Below, piece by piece: positions 1 through 13,410 of a DNA stretch of 64,000 nt. The notes under the pieces are model-generated. The model was given only the letters and a program-made list of their open reading frames with translations, did no database searches and had not been told where the DNA came from. The first letter of the stretch is position 1, and every line of letters starts with the position of its first letter. Origin of the DNA: Trichoplax adhaerens (lineage: Eukaryota; Placozoa; Uniplacotomia; Trichoplacea; Trichoplacidae); contig NW_002060948.1 of the NCBI RefSeq assembly GCF_000150275.1, positions 5,188,241 to 5,252,240 of the forward strand. The letters are read 5' to 3'. Position numbers and translations under genes: made by a program.

Positions 1-711
1 GATTTATCGGCCCACTGCAAGCTTGCGCTCCTTTGCTTGACAGTCTATGACTGCACCGGACGTTGATCCTCTTGACATAAAATCGCACCGTCTGACCGTA
101 TTTCCTTTTACTGACACAGTATGCTCGATTTTACCCTTTACCGTACGTACTGTAAGCCAGTAGACGGTCGTAGGGTAGAATGCGGCGGTAGCATTCCATC
201 CGTCGTTGGTCCATCAGCAGCGGCAATAATGACGGCGAAAGCAGTCTGGTGTACTCACTACTACTCAGGTGGACAGTATGGATTAATCGTGCCTAGACTC
301 GTACTGACCAAACATCGCCGACTACAGTATGGGATGCTGGTCGACAGTGCATTGTACTGCCGAGACTACAGTCAATGCACTGTAAGAGGGCCGCAGTCGG
401 AAATTCATCTTGACAATACAGTACCGGTACAATAGCAATACAATACAGTCGAATCAAGGAGAGAAGAGACTGCACGAATGGCGTTACGACGTCACGACCA
501 GTTAGCGCACTCAAAGTGAACAATAGCTGAAATGTCGATGGTGGAAAATCACACTTTTCTCCAATTTCTCAAGTCAAATTAGACGTGGTAAAGAGACGCT
601 GTGAAAATGTAGCTGCTACAATCGATCATTATTGCAATCTCCATCATATGCATACAGTTGGACTGACTGCTGTATGGATACAATGGATAGTTGTAAAACA
701 AACATGCTTAC
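1..711. other. Left edge: intron or downstream part of the SAND gene, no supported exon
   Basis: This stretch lies 3' of the SAND exon on the minus strand. Open frames at 121-435 (+) and 293-523 (-) overlap each other, are rich in GTACTG-like words and show no recognisable domain. I do not call them coding. Confidence 0.4.
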
Positions 712-1260
712 CATTTTACTTCCCAGTGATTCATCTTCTATTGATAATAAACCAGCTTCGGCATACTTCTTTAACGGTCGTCCACGATAGCGAATGCTAC
801 GTTTCCAATTTTTCGTCGTTTGCTTGCCACTAATGCGTTGAAATTCGTTGGGTGTTATCCATGCATTTTGAAAATAAATACATGAGCCTTTATTACCGCG
901 ATACATCTTGGATAAATCTAATACCCCATGATTTTTACCGCATGTTACATTCAATTTAGCATTTCTGTTTATTGGAGTCATATCGTCGCCTGTGACGTCG
1001 TTCGTATTAAGTAAATACTCGTTCGTCTCATCTTCCTTGCCTGAGATGTTTGCACTTTTTTCGCTCTCCATCTTCACTTGAATATACGATTGAGAGTGTG
1101 TACCACTAGCCGTTTCATGATCATAATCTTCGTTGAGTTCAGTATCATTGAGAAGTATATTGGAAGGCGACGAATTATGCGTCACCGCCATACTACCACC
1201 AGTCGTAAAAATCACTTCGTTACCAACGTCGCTGCTCATAATTGTCGCTGTAGATGGCAT
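712..1260 (-). CDS. SAND-domain transcription regulator (DEAF1/GMEB-like), 5' exon, partial gene
   Basis: This is the first coding exon of a nuclear DNA-binding protein. The ATG is at 1260 and the exon ends at a good GT donor (GTAAGC, 711-706), so the gene continues towards and probably past the left edge. The first 105 or so residues are acidic, Ser/Asn/Thr-rich and low in complexity, as in the activation regions of this family. A SAND domain follows, starting at CGKNHGVLDLSKMYRG and carrying a KNWKRSIRYRGRPL stretch that matches the DNA-contacting KDWK core (here KNWK), then AEAGLL. I see no MYND or coiled-coil exon in the remaining 700 bases, so DEAF1 cannot be told from GMEB. The domain call is firm; the gene name is left open. 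Confidence 0.85.
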
Positions 1261-1599
1261 CAAAGTTGCCTTCGGTGTACGTTAAAGCTACCCGTACTTT
1301 AACCGGCAGTAGTGAACGAATTGCAGATACAAAGGTGGCAAGAACAGCTTGCACAATACGCTATAGCACAGCCAATGCCCAACCTTCACTTCCACACAGC
1401 GAAAATGAGACTTGTGATTTAACAACCTTCACTCGTGCGATATAAGCTTGCGAAAATCTCCCAGCGTGCAAGAACGAATCCACTAACTTACAGTATGCAC
1501 TTCTACACTACAGTACCGTACTGCAGCAGCTGCAGTCACATCGCTAGTCAGCACTTCCAAGTTCAGTCTAAGGATTGATACATAAATACACGCACATGG

Positions 1600-1715
1600 G
1601 CAATACTGTAAGCACAATACAATACTTGCGTGGTACAGTACAGTACTCTACCGTACGTACGGTAGAGTAAAGTGGACTGTACACTGTACAGTATGTACTG
1701 TACTGTACTGTATGG
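1600..1715. repeat. TACTG/CAGTA pentamer repeat island
   Basis: Runs of GTACTGTACTG and its complement GTACAGTAC occur here, together with a perfect palindrome around CTCTACCGTACGTACGGTAGAG. The word is nearly self-complementary, so the island can fold back on itself. Confidence 0.75.
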
Positions 1716-3419
1716 CTGTCCATGTTGTTATTAGACCCAAATAAATTTTTGAATACGGCAGGTAAAAAAAAAAAAAAATAATAAATTACATCAATAAAAA
1801 TAGACGGCTGGCAAGATTACTATGTTGCTTATCCACTTCGACACCACTAACCCACTGACCTAAACGGATGTAGACTCGCATAGCCAGTTGGCTATGATCT
1901 TTAAAATCTGTTGTTCTGTTCTGACTGTGCCGTACAGTACAGCAGTTACGTAGTGATGTGGATATTAGCATATTAATAATTAATTAAAATAAAATAAAAT
2001 AAAAGAAAATCAGCTTTGCACATGTTGATTACCGTATCGAACGGAACAAAGTTGCCGACTTTTATTAGTTCTACACTACATTATACCAACTAGTGTATAT
2101 ACATACAGCTTTGCCCGACGCTGGCAATATCATTAATTAATTAAACAGTTTTTTTTATAAAAATTGATTAGCAAGCGAATTTGCTATCAGACGATATCTT
2201 ACGAAGTTGGAAATTCAAATATCTCCCTTACCTTAAAGTAAGAACAAAATAAAATAGAATAAATCCAATTTAGTAAGTCCCTAGATTTCCAATTTTGGAA
2301 GACTCGTAATAGCTACAGTACAAAGTATACCGTCAAATCCTTGTAATAAAGGAGTATGCGCAGATTGGTGTCTTCACTCTTGTACTGTGCTACGGTAAGG
2401 ACGTCGCCCAACTCTACTGTACCAATAGGATTTGTTTGGAGCACATACGCAGTTCAAATGTCGATTTCTTAACACTACTTATGCTGCCATCGTTACGGAA
2501 CTTTTGTGTTTATCTTTTCAATTAATGAAAGGCATGTAAAACTAGACTGATAATAATAATTGATAGGGAACATTAATCATCAACACAGTACTGCATAATG
2601 AATACGTATACCTACTGTACTGTACACTGACGAAATAATCGATGGAGTTCACGTTCCGTAAAATGTGGACTTGACGCTTATTTTACGAAATTGAATTTAC
2701 AGATAGCTAGTACGAGCCAACTGTAGCTTACCCTCTAAAATGATTCATTTTAATTTTCGAAGTAATACCTGGTCATTTTAGTCCAGCTTATTGCCCTCAG
2801 GAAAGTACAGTAGTCATAATTAAGAATAATGATTGAGCCTGTTTCAAGTAGATACTATCTTCTGTCATTGACATATCGCAGGAGTAATCAATCAGGCACG
2901 ATGAAGAAATGATTCAGGATTAGAATACGATTATTGCGAACGCATAACAACAAGAGGGATCATCGTATAGATAGTCCATCTAGTATTGGTTTTCGTGTGT
3001 GTGTGCATGGTACAGCAAAGAACCACCTTACTACACTACGTATACTCTGCAACCAGTGCTTCCTATTGCAGGATGCTGTAGTAATCATTATCCTTGTCTA
3101 GTTTACATGCTCAGTAACTAGGGTAGTGTTACTGCAACATGTTAGTGATGTCACATTATACAAAAAATCAAATCAAATTCGAGAATTATCCAACATCACA
3201 TCAATGCCGAAAAAAATCAACACTGTACAGCACAATATGCACCCTCTCGTCAATTACGTACAGTATGCTGGTTACCCGAGCTTCTTAGTTGAGAAGTTTA
3301 AACTCTGTGCTTGCAACCTTGAGGCATACTGTACTTATTGCTAAATATTGGATGTGGTTCCAATCGAAATTGGAGAGCATCACTACTGTACATGTTGCAA
3401 AACAACTTGGAAATGCTAC

Positions 3420-3860
3420 ATTACGGTACTGTACAGTACATCTTTTACCTGTCTCTTCCATCAGCAGGATTGTACTGTACTGTAGATTGCTCCAGAGTTG
3501 GGTATCCGAACGATCTTCAGACGGATGAGACGGAACTCTACACACTCACACTGTACCGTACCGTACAGACGTAAAGTACTGTACTGTAAGCACTGTACTC
3601 TACAGTACTGTATTCACTGAGTTGATAGTGTAGAGTGACAGTGAAGCAGAGTTGGGTATCCGAACGATCTCCAGACGGACGAGACGGAACTCTGCACAGT
3701 CATGCAGTACTGTACTGTACAGTACCGTACCATACAGACGTAAAGTACTGTAAGCACTGTACTGTACACTGTACCGCAAGAAGCGATTTGCTCATACAAT
3801 TTCTCGTATTCACTCAGTTGACACTTGACAGTACTGTACTGTACAGAGGGACAGTAAAGC
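3420..3860. repeat. TACTG pentamer island with a local 154-bp duplication
   Basis: The segment GAGTTGGGTATCCGAACGAT occurs at 3495 and again at 3649. Each copy is followed by a related tract ending in GTACCGTAC-type repeats. A degraded third start is visible near 3855. The open frames over this region are produced by the repeat and are not called as genes. Confidence 0.7.
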
Positions 3861-5903
3861 AGAACTTTCTATCTTCCCGCCCTTCGCTGACGGGATACAA
3901 ACATTGGAGCAAGTTTCAGCGGACTTTTCCATGTTTCATTGACTCATTCTTGTAATTATCATGAGGTAAATATGAACTATCGCCTTGATGATCTTCTAGC
4001 ATTAATCTTCTATGCTTAGTTATGCTTTAATCTATCATTTTACTGATATTGAATACTATCTGCACACTGTGCTACAAGCTCACCCTGGTAAGTGATTTGG
4101 TTGTCAAGTTAAACATTGTCAATGACTAGACTTTTATTGTGGTAACGTGACTCACTACAAGCTTTTCATAGGCGAGTAAAATGACTGCCTAAATTCATGG
4201 GGTAACCAAGTACTTTCCAGTCCATTGCAGTGATTAATGGCGTCGTTTTAGATAGTAGGCGCTACATGCAGGGGCTACAAGACTCTCTTGGCACTAAGAT
4301 GATGTATCTGCTTCATTAACTTTTACTTTTATTGATCAATGAATAGGCGAAGGTTAAAATGGACATTGTAGTTGAAAAATACAGCGCTGATGAGTCAAGA
4401 GAAGGTGTCTATCCGATCTTTCCTCTTATTTACTGTAGCATGCGATAGCACATACATCTTTATGGTGCTGAAAGATTGAGAAAAGAAATGAATACTATAT
4501 GACTGTACAACATATTGACTGTCAGTACCTGACAGTTCTGAATGGATACGAATATATCATAGCATAACATGGACAGCGTCATATTTTACCTCCAGTACAA
4601 CACAGTCGTACCCTAGCGATACTTTTATAAGATATAAACACACCATGTAGTACGCAGTGTGCCATTCTTTTTACTTATCAACAGCGGGATGCAATCTTAG
4701 GAATTTTATTTAGTCTCTGATACAAGTTGAAGATCCATAAATGATAACCAACTTGACACGGAACTTGTTGAATTGCAAAGTAGATTAAAATCGAGATCCT
4801 ATCGTACCATGCAGTAACTGTGTGAGAAAAGGGGTTGGTACTGTATTGTTGGTGACGACCTAGAAGCAATCATTTAAAATAGACTATGGTACAGTACTGT
4901 AATTGCAATATACTCATGAAGATATCCGTATTCTTCGCTCTTGTCCTACGTTGATGCGGTGCGTGATAATTATGAACTTTATCTTAAGTAATGATAATAT
5001 ACTTACTGAATGATTTCAATAATGTAACAACGATTCGATAACATCAACAGAGAAAATATTGGGTATGGGCTAAGGGGAGCTTACGCCAATCCAGCAATAG
5101 CAACGGACTATTTTTATTCAATTGTATTAGACATATCGACGTTTACTTTTTTTACCAACGTAGCATATAAATATGGAGGGTACGCGTAGGATCATTTGAA
5201 GTTTGCTTCTCGTACAACCAAATAATGTTATCCTCTACTCCACTTATCTGTACAGGTTGTAGATGCATAAGTGTATATCAAAATCACTAGGTACCAACTA
5301 CCAAGTTAATGAGGTGCGTTGAAACGATCGATGCAGTCATTTACAGGTGCTATCTTCTCGGAAGAGTGGATTAGTAAAGTATCAATGATATTAGGCATAC
5401 CAAGATCGGATTATTTCTTTTTCAGTGTGGTCTATCTTAGCGAAACATATTAACAGATTTAGATTTATAAATCATCACCATGATGAATAAGGCTCACAGT
5501 TCAAAATTGAATGCTTATAATGATTGTGGAATAGAAATGCTGAAAATACGCTTATATCTAGAGTCAATTATTGATTCCTTTTCCCTCCTATTCACCTATG
5601 CCTTTACGTTTATATTGGCCATTTGCGAAAGTTGTAATAATATATTACAATGCCCTTGATAGGATAGCTGATCTATATCGTGTGTTGTAATTGCCATGAT
5701 TTTTTGCAACGGTATAAGCCTCTGATATATCCAATATGGAAATTGATGCTTTCGTGGGTTACTTAAATAACTTGTAATTCTAGAACTATAAATACCATAT
5801 TTTAAAAGAAACCTCAATACAAGATTAAACGCTTTGGATTAAACTTGGACCATTGTACCGTGTTTTGTATTGCATCGAATGATTATAGATAGCTTTCTTT
5901 GTA

Positions 5904-8900
5904 ATGCCTAAGAAAATTTCATTTCAAGTTGTTCATTCTTCCGGATCAGAAGAGGGTTACTTACCGGGAGATTTAGAGGTATGTAAATATGCATACTGTT
6001 TATAAACATATTACCTAGTTTGACAATTTAATAGCGATATGTTAATATAATTGCATGTACTTTAAAACATCTTAAGCTACTATACTATGAGAGGTACAGT
6101 AATGTGTCAGTAGGTATTAAACTGGCCACTTTAGATTCCGTAAGAACGCTATTGTGGTATCTTTAGAACATAGCATTTTGAGGGTTTTACAGCATTCTAT
6201 TGACAGTAATTCTTACTTATTGATATAATACAGTGTACATATTATATATCAGTAAATTATCTTTCAGGTTATGAGCGGCACATTAAAAGATTAGGAAAGT
6301 ACAGGATTTATATATTAAAGAATTAAAACGTGATTTAGTACTAAAATTAAAACAGATTACCATAATTGACTACTGGTGGGATAAGTCACGAAATACTATG
6401 CGGCATTCTTGGAATTTGAATTCTGCGCATGATAGCGTGTAGCGATTGTGGCATGTTACTTATTGTGCTTCAGAGTTTATACATTTATTTTTATTTACTA
6501 CATACTAAATGTAAATATCTGTGTAACAGTTTAGTCGATAAGCTGTCTAAGAAATTACGGAGTTACGTTTTATATTTCTCACTCGAAACAGTTTTACTCA
6601 TAGTTTTTGAATGACATGCTACTGCTTATTGCTGTTAATAGGCTCATTCTCCTTACTCGAAAGGATGGCAATCTTCAAGGTTTGTGACGTAAACTAAATA
6701 CTACGATGTATATTTAATAAAGATTTAATATTGTTAATTACTAATAAAGCGCATAAAAATGATCGGTTGTACAATGTGTTACAATTTCTAAAAGTATGTA
6801 ATAGGTATAGTTCTGTCTTATTAGGCAGTAGTGATGATACAATAATATATTGTTTACTATGCCTAAGATTACATTAATTAACAGATCGTAATAGCGATGT
6901 ACACTGTGCTGTATAATTATGGTTATTAATATTAAATAGTGAGCACGTACTGTATATTTAAAATTTCATTTTGAATGTATGTCAGTATCTTTTATGCATA
7001 CATGCACGTACACTTTATTCAGCTTTTGTTTGTTGGTCAGAGTTATGCATAAGTTCAGCCTTGCTAAATTTATTTGGATGTACTATATATAATTATATCC
7101 CACAAATTACCTAGCTTAATAAACTATTACTAATCCATGATACTAAAACTTTTTTATCTTCTTACTAATACTCAGATTTTGTGTATACCCCCAAGAACTG
7201 ATAATACAATTTGAGAGGAAAATACAGTTGAGCAAAGTACAATTTCTTTCTCACCACTTTTTAATTGGTAAGTGATTCCTGTATTCTTATCCTGTATTAT
7301 TGCGATAGAGAAACTAACTGTAGCTGTAGTTGTGCTTATTTTAACAAGAATTTAGAATTATTTTGGTTCATTCATTCATTATTCAACTACTATCCTTAGA
7401 TTAGAAAAATTTTGTGCGCTGTTAGATGCTTTCGACCACGCATGTTCTAGTAAAAATGCGTATCTGTGCCTGATAAAAATGTAGTAGTTTGTTAGAAATT
7501 GTATAATTATAATGGCAGTACCTGACTTTTCATACATAATACAGTATATCCAAAAACATCGCTACCTGTGATATAAATTTGATATTACTGTTTGATACGC
7601 CTACAGTATTAATTGTCGAAAGTCTGCTTGATAATTGTATTCATATGACTTACTAACGAAAATTCTAAACACATTATGTAGCTTCCAAAGTTGAGTTATT
7701 TATTGGTGGCTCAGGAAACGATAATTATCCCTGGCATTCCTCCAGTTACACCAGACTTGGGTAAAATTTTACTGTTTTTAATTTTGTACTACTATACTCG
7801 CTCTCATCCGTTACTGGTATTTATTTTCAATAGTTACATTACACTATCAGACAATGCCACCACCGGCTATAAGGTAAGTCCCAGGCAAATTTTTAAATCA
7901 CCATCGTAAGCGTTATATTTATGATATCACCTATACCCTTAGCCTTTTACTAAGATAAAATATAATCCATTCTTAATTTTCCTACAATATAAGTAATTTT
8001 TATTATATTTAAATTTAACAAAAAAGGCGAGAGAATTAAAATCAGTGTTCCTTGAAGGAGACGCGCGTTTCATCAAAATATTATTACATAAAAATCACGT
8101 CAACAAATATAACCTATACAACCAAGTTGGCATGGTAGCTGTAAATGTTCTTGGCGATTTCATAGACGATGGTGGTGACGGTTCACACTTAAATGATTAC
8201 AATACTATATCTTTACGAAATAAAGTAAATAATGCCTTTAATGATCCGCTAAAGAAAACAGTACGAATTGAGCGATTATCACCTTCAGATGATCTTGTAT
8301 TCGATTCATACCAAGACGCTGAAATTTCCAAGCTTGTGCGTAAACTTGACGATAAAAAACATGACGCCGTCCTAGGTTAAGTTTTCTTTTTCTTATCTAT
8401 AAAACTACTAAATTTTACGCAGTGATTTGTCTTTAAATATCAAATTGTTGAAGATACTGAACGTATTCTTTCTCCCTGATTCTTACCGTAGCTGAACGTT
8501 ATGAATATGCAAAAAAGTTAAAGTACGCCATTTCAGAATTACAAAAGGTATCTTTTGAATGTCTGTAAATTATGATAGTAGATGTTCCTTTTGAGAATAA
8601 CTGTCTAACTGTGGGCAATGGCTCTTATCGAATAATAATAAAGATTTATTTTAAATATTCGTTACGCGTTATAATGATTTACACTATCATAGTTCCAGAG
8701 CCTTGCGCATAATTTAAATTGTTTCTCTTTATCTGTTATTACAACTGATAAATTGGATGAAAGGCTGCTGACCGACTAGGCAGATATGAAATGGAAAAAC
8801 GTCGGGCGATTGAGATTGAAGATTATGACTCAGCTAAGGCCAAAAAGGTTAGACGAAGTATTCATGACTATAGCAACGATTGGATACTTAAGACAACATT

Positions 8901-11900
8901 TCGTATAAAACTATTAAATGTACGCCATTGTATTCCATACTGTAGATAACAATGGACGAATATCGGTTGCAAGTATATCGAGAACTTAATTTAAGAGAAT
9001 TGTTGGAGTTACAGGTATTTCACGATAATTTTCACTAAGTACTTTTATAAATTAAAGTCAGGATAATCATTAATCATTGGATTTATCTTAAACAAATCTA
9101 GCCGAATCGAACTACCGACAGATCAAGTAACTTAAGAAATTAATAAATCATTGATTAATTGCGTAAATTTTGCTTGTTTTTATTTATGAACCTATTTCTC
9201 TATCTGATACAGTGTTAGATAATGTTATGAAGGAAAGCTCAGAAGCGAAAACACAAAATCAAGATGATCAGGATTCAGTATCCTCTGTCAAGCCTGAAGA
9301 ACGACCACCTCGACCTGTCGTACTAACACCAATTGCTGGACAAACAAATACTCAGGTCTATAGTTGTTCAATTTATGCAGATGGCTAGTTTCCGTTTACC
9401 ATAAATTCTGTAGTAAGTGAAGACTAAGAATCGCTAAATGTAATGGATCATTTTATTTTGTAGGCTAGTGATACTTACGAAAGTTACGACAGCAAGCCGC
9501 TACCTGCAGTACAAAAAAAGTAACTGCCCATGATAATTATATAACTATGTAGTTGTGGTTCATTACATTATTATCTATTGTGACTTTTGATACAATTTTT
9601 AATCTTAGGTCACCGGAAAAATTTGAAAATGATAAACCTCTTCATACTGAGGAAGGTATCGTAATAGGGAACTTGATATAGTTGCGTAGATAGCCTTCAT
9701 ATCACTTTTAATTTGTTCGCCATTATAATTATACTAACTTTATGTAGTTGGTGTAGCTCTGTTTCATCACCCCTTTATACTTACTGCTTTTTTATTTCAT
9801 TTTAATGAATTTTTACAGCATCTCAGTCTGATGGTACGTTATACGCTAATATACGAGAAATATATATAAGTATTTTGATGACAACTACTTAATGAGCTTA
9901 GCTATTCCTTTATCCTAATCGTTCATTTCTTTATGAATAGAACCCGAACCTCTTACAGATAAGCAGCTTCGGGAAGCTTCTGATGTTTTAGATGTCCTTG
10001 GTTTAGATATTGTTAGTATGAAATGAGTAATTTGTGTTCTTGGAAGAGGAAGTTATATATCACATTCTTTGTTTAGGTAAAAGGAATTTATTCTCGAAAC
10101 TGGTCAATCCGAGAGAAGTCTTTTCTAAATTTATCGAACAAAGTGCGAGATAGTGAGGCACCAATCGCTTCGAGTGATTCGAAAGAAGTAGTACGCGGAT
10201 GTATTTTTGCACTTAAAAAAGGAACGAAAGATAACGTGTTTTCTGTACGTGTTAAACCAAATTAAAAGGCTGAATACATGAGCGTCTGTTAGTGTTATCG
10301 TCAAAGTTTTAGTAATAATAGCTCTTCGCATGTCTTTACAGGTATATTCACGTGTTTTGGAGTTAATGCGGATACTATTAACCCAGTATATGACTAAGGC
10401 CAACAGGTTATTTTTTGATGCATGTGTAAAACTTGAAGACTTCACTTATTAACCGTTTTAATATTAAATAGTAATTGCAGTAAGCCAGAATTTGCTAATG
10501 TGGTTGAGAAGGTATAAATAAATGCATTGAAATTTGTAATTAGTATGTATTGCTGCTGCTGAAAAGTTATGATTTATGTTAATAATTATTATTATACGTA
10601 TTCCGACAGATTTTGCCATTATTGATTTTAAAGACTGGAGAAACGGTACGAATTAGAATTATCATGCTATTTTTGATCTCATTGTAACTGTATAAGGATT
10701 GAAGTTGTATACGTTTAAATAGGCTGTAAGGTTAAGGACAGTAACGATGGACTTCATTTTAGAAATTGCTAAGTATCCAGAAATTCAGGTAAATTCCTGA
10801 TTGCTCAATTCGATTGTCATTCCATATGAATATAGAAGAGATAACGTATGCGTTTCATTTTAGAGTCAAAATATAGTGACGACACAGTGTGTACAGCCTT
10901 TTCGAAAGCAGGTATTAAATACAACATGGTTTGTTGTCACGATATGTGCTATAATACTTGCAAGTTCTCAGTATTTGCGATACTAATGTCTACCACTTGT
11001 GATGCAGCCGCCCCGACGATTAGCCGAAAGTAGAATTGAATTATTAGCATCGCTTCACAAGGAATTCGGATTGGGAAAGAAAAGGTAGATCGTTTGCTTC
11101 TCTGAATATATCTGATTTTGAAACTGTAACACTCATTTCTCATAATTACAGCGGAATGACTATTTCGAATATGATGAACGTAAGTGTTCGCTAACTTCTC
11201 GTTCGAATATTGAACTCTTCTAAACTTAAATAATGTGATTTATTTAGTATAACTTATTCTCAATTTATTTTTATATTAGTTTCTGAATGTATGCTTAGAT
11301 CATACAGCTGGCGAAGTTCGCGATGGAGCAATAAAGTCAATATTTGAACTGTATAAAGTGGTATGTTAATGTTCGTTATTTGGATATACTCATAGTACAC
11401 AAATAGTCAATTTCTTCATTGTTGATCTCGTTAAGTCTGGCAATGAAGTAAGAAAGCATCTTCCTCCAGACGAACCAAATATTCGTAAAAGTACAAAGTA
11501 CAGGATAATTTTTGAGGGCTTCGATAAAATTGATGGAAAGCCGACAGCTGCGGAACTGAAGGTATTAATAAGCATTAAAATGGAGTTAAAATTTTAAATT
11601 TTAATTACATTGACTTACGGAAATTAGAAACAAGCGGAAGCGGCAGAAAAGGATAAACAGAAAGAGGTACCTTGTGATAAGCTATTGTCCAAAGTTTTAG
11701 CACTTTTAGGAAGAAGGATGTATTTACCATTAATTATTGCAATTATTAGATCCAGGCTCTAAAGGCCCAATTGAATCAATTGAAGCAAATGACTAATGCT
11801 CAGCAACAAGGTGACCCTAACTTAGCGCAAATTCAGGAAGCAGAGTCGAATGATAGCAAGTAAGAGAACTATCGCATTAGGTTGATGTCCTATAGCTTAC

Positions 11901-13410
11901 ATTATCAAGCGGAGCTTATTACTGTATTCCCTTCATTTAGTAATCTTCATATGCCCCAGGACACCGATAAATCTGCGGACAGTAAGTTTATAGAAACATA
12001 GTTAATCAGTATAATAGCATTATTTGTTGAAGCATTAGATGTATATCATAGTAAGCTTATCGATATTATTATCTATTGAAATATTTTCGTAGGAGTTAAT
12101 AAGAGTAGAAATCGGAGCAAAAGCAAGTTGATCAGTCGTCGATCTTCGCATAGGCCTGAAGATACTGCTAGTGTAGCAACAATGGGAACAGAAGGCGATC
12201 AGCTTGGCTTAGAAAAGTTAGCTAAATACTATGCGTAACTACATGATTATGCCCACTAGGAATGACGTTATAATTAATTGTTCCAATTGTATTTGTAACA
12301 TTTCTATAGGACATGTATATTTTGTGGAGAAGTAAATGAAAATTTTTCAGAGCAAGGCCTGGATATACATTATTGGAAATCATGTCCTATGTTGATGAAA
12401 TGCCAGCATTGTACACAGGTAAATTTTGCAGCCAGATGCCACAACTCTAAATGCATATCTTGAAATCGATAAAAATAACCAGGCTTTTTCATTACATAGT
12501 CTGTGTTATTAGATATCATATGCTATATTATTAGATATGAAGTGTCAGGGCTTACTGTTTATGAGCTGCAGACAGTAAGAAGTATAATCTTCATACAATT
12601 CCGTGGCAAATTGCTATTAGGTTTTCTATCGACATAAACGGTTTACTTGACATTTATCTGCTTCATGTGTGCAGTGATTTCACGCATTACCTGAAACGAT
12701 CGTAACTGGGCGATTCTCTTACTGTTGACAGATTCATAATGACATATTTAATCCAGAAACTATTTCTAAATTTACATTCTAACATTGCTTAATTGTGTAC
12801 CCCTTTTAGGTTGTAGAGATTTCAAACATGAATGATCATCTTACCTCCGAGTGCGAATCAAAAGAAAAATTCACAAACTGTCCAACGTGTGGCAAAGCTG
12901 TTTTATCCGATACTTTGCAGCAGCATGAGAATAGTAGTGACTGTATTAAATCCGAAAAACCTCTGTGCTATTTGTGCCGACTTGAGATTGAAAATGATAC
13001 GGATGAGGTAACGATTGCTGTATTTCCTAACTATGTGTCTGTTTTTAATAATTGTTGCATGAAATGTCTTAGGCTTGGAAAGCTCACCTTATGGAAAGTG
13101 GTAGATGTGAAGCTAATAAGAGAAGATTGGATAAGAATAAGGAAAAGAAGCGTAAGTTATTTAACCTTAAGTTACGGTTATATTAAGCTATATTATATAT
13201 TCGTTGATTAAAGTCTTGCGTACAAGGAACCATTATTTAGTAAAGTTGGTGTATCTTATTGCAGCTAAAACAAATGTCAAAAAATCAACCAACAATGCTA
13301 AGCCAGCAAACACCAAATCAAAGCCGACTAACCTGAATACAAAAGGAAATAATGCTAAGATAAAGAAAGATACGAAAGATGCCAAGCCTGGATCTACACG
13401 AATTAAATAA
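5904..13410 (+). CDS. CEP104: Centrosomal/ciliary-tip protein CEP104
   Basis: CEP104 binds the distal ends of centrioles and cilia and partners CP110/CEP97 and tubulin. About 31 exons can be read: 5904-5978, 6268-6295?, 7834-7873, 8027-8375, 8492-8547, 8764-8847, 8946-9014, 9102-9126, 9213-9355, 9464-9519, 9609-9655, 9819-9833, 9941-10011, 10077-10244, 10342-10406, 10481-10511, 10610-10645, 10723-10788, 10864-10911, 11008-11084, 11152-11179, 11280-11360, 11436-11561, 11628-11666, 11756-11859, 11941-11981, 12093-12234, 12310-12418, 12810-13007, 13073-13151 and 13265-13410. They encode the start MPKKISFQVVHSSG, the N-terminal domain end (HKNHVNKYNLYNQV), a coiled coil, the TOG region, the four-Cys/His zinc array (TCIFCGEV, CPTCGK, CYLCRL) and a Lys-rich tail. 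About 880 residues are visible; the human protein has 925. About 55-60 N-terminal residues have no exon here. Confidence 0.93.
9819..9833 (+). other. CEP104: 15-nt microexon of CEP104
   Basis: TTTTTACAG precedes it and GTACGT follows it. It encodes about five residues (ASQSD), and its phase joins the exons at 9609-9655 and 9941-10011 exactly. Confidence 0.75.

Larger units (their letters stand above)
1264..5903. other. Gene-poor interval between the SAND gene and CEP104
   Basis: The SAND gene and CEP104 diverge from this interval, so both promoters should lie within it. About 200 bases next to the SAND ATG are less AT-rich than the rest. I find no convincing coding exon. Open frames at 3126-3955 coincide with pentamer repeats and a local duplication. 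The remainder is AT-rich with no structure I can name. Confidence 0.5.

Noticed and set aside
121-435. 104-codon plus-strand frame at the left edge
   Set aside because: Composition follows the GTACTG repeat, no domain, and it overlaps an equally open minus-strand frame.
3126-3955. Cluster of overlapping open frames on both strands
   Set aside because: They arise from the pentamer repeat and a 154-bp duplication; no conserved residues or splice sites.
10131-10445. 104-codon minus-strand frame
   Set aside because: Antisense shadow of two CEP104 exons.
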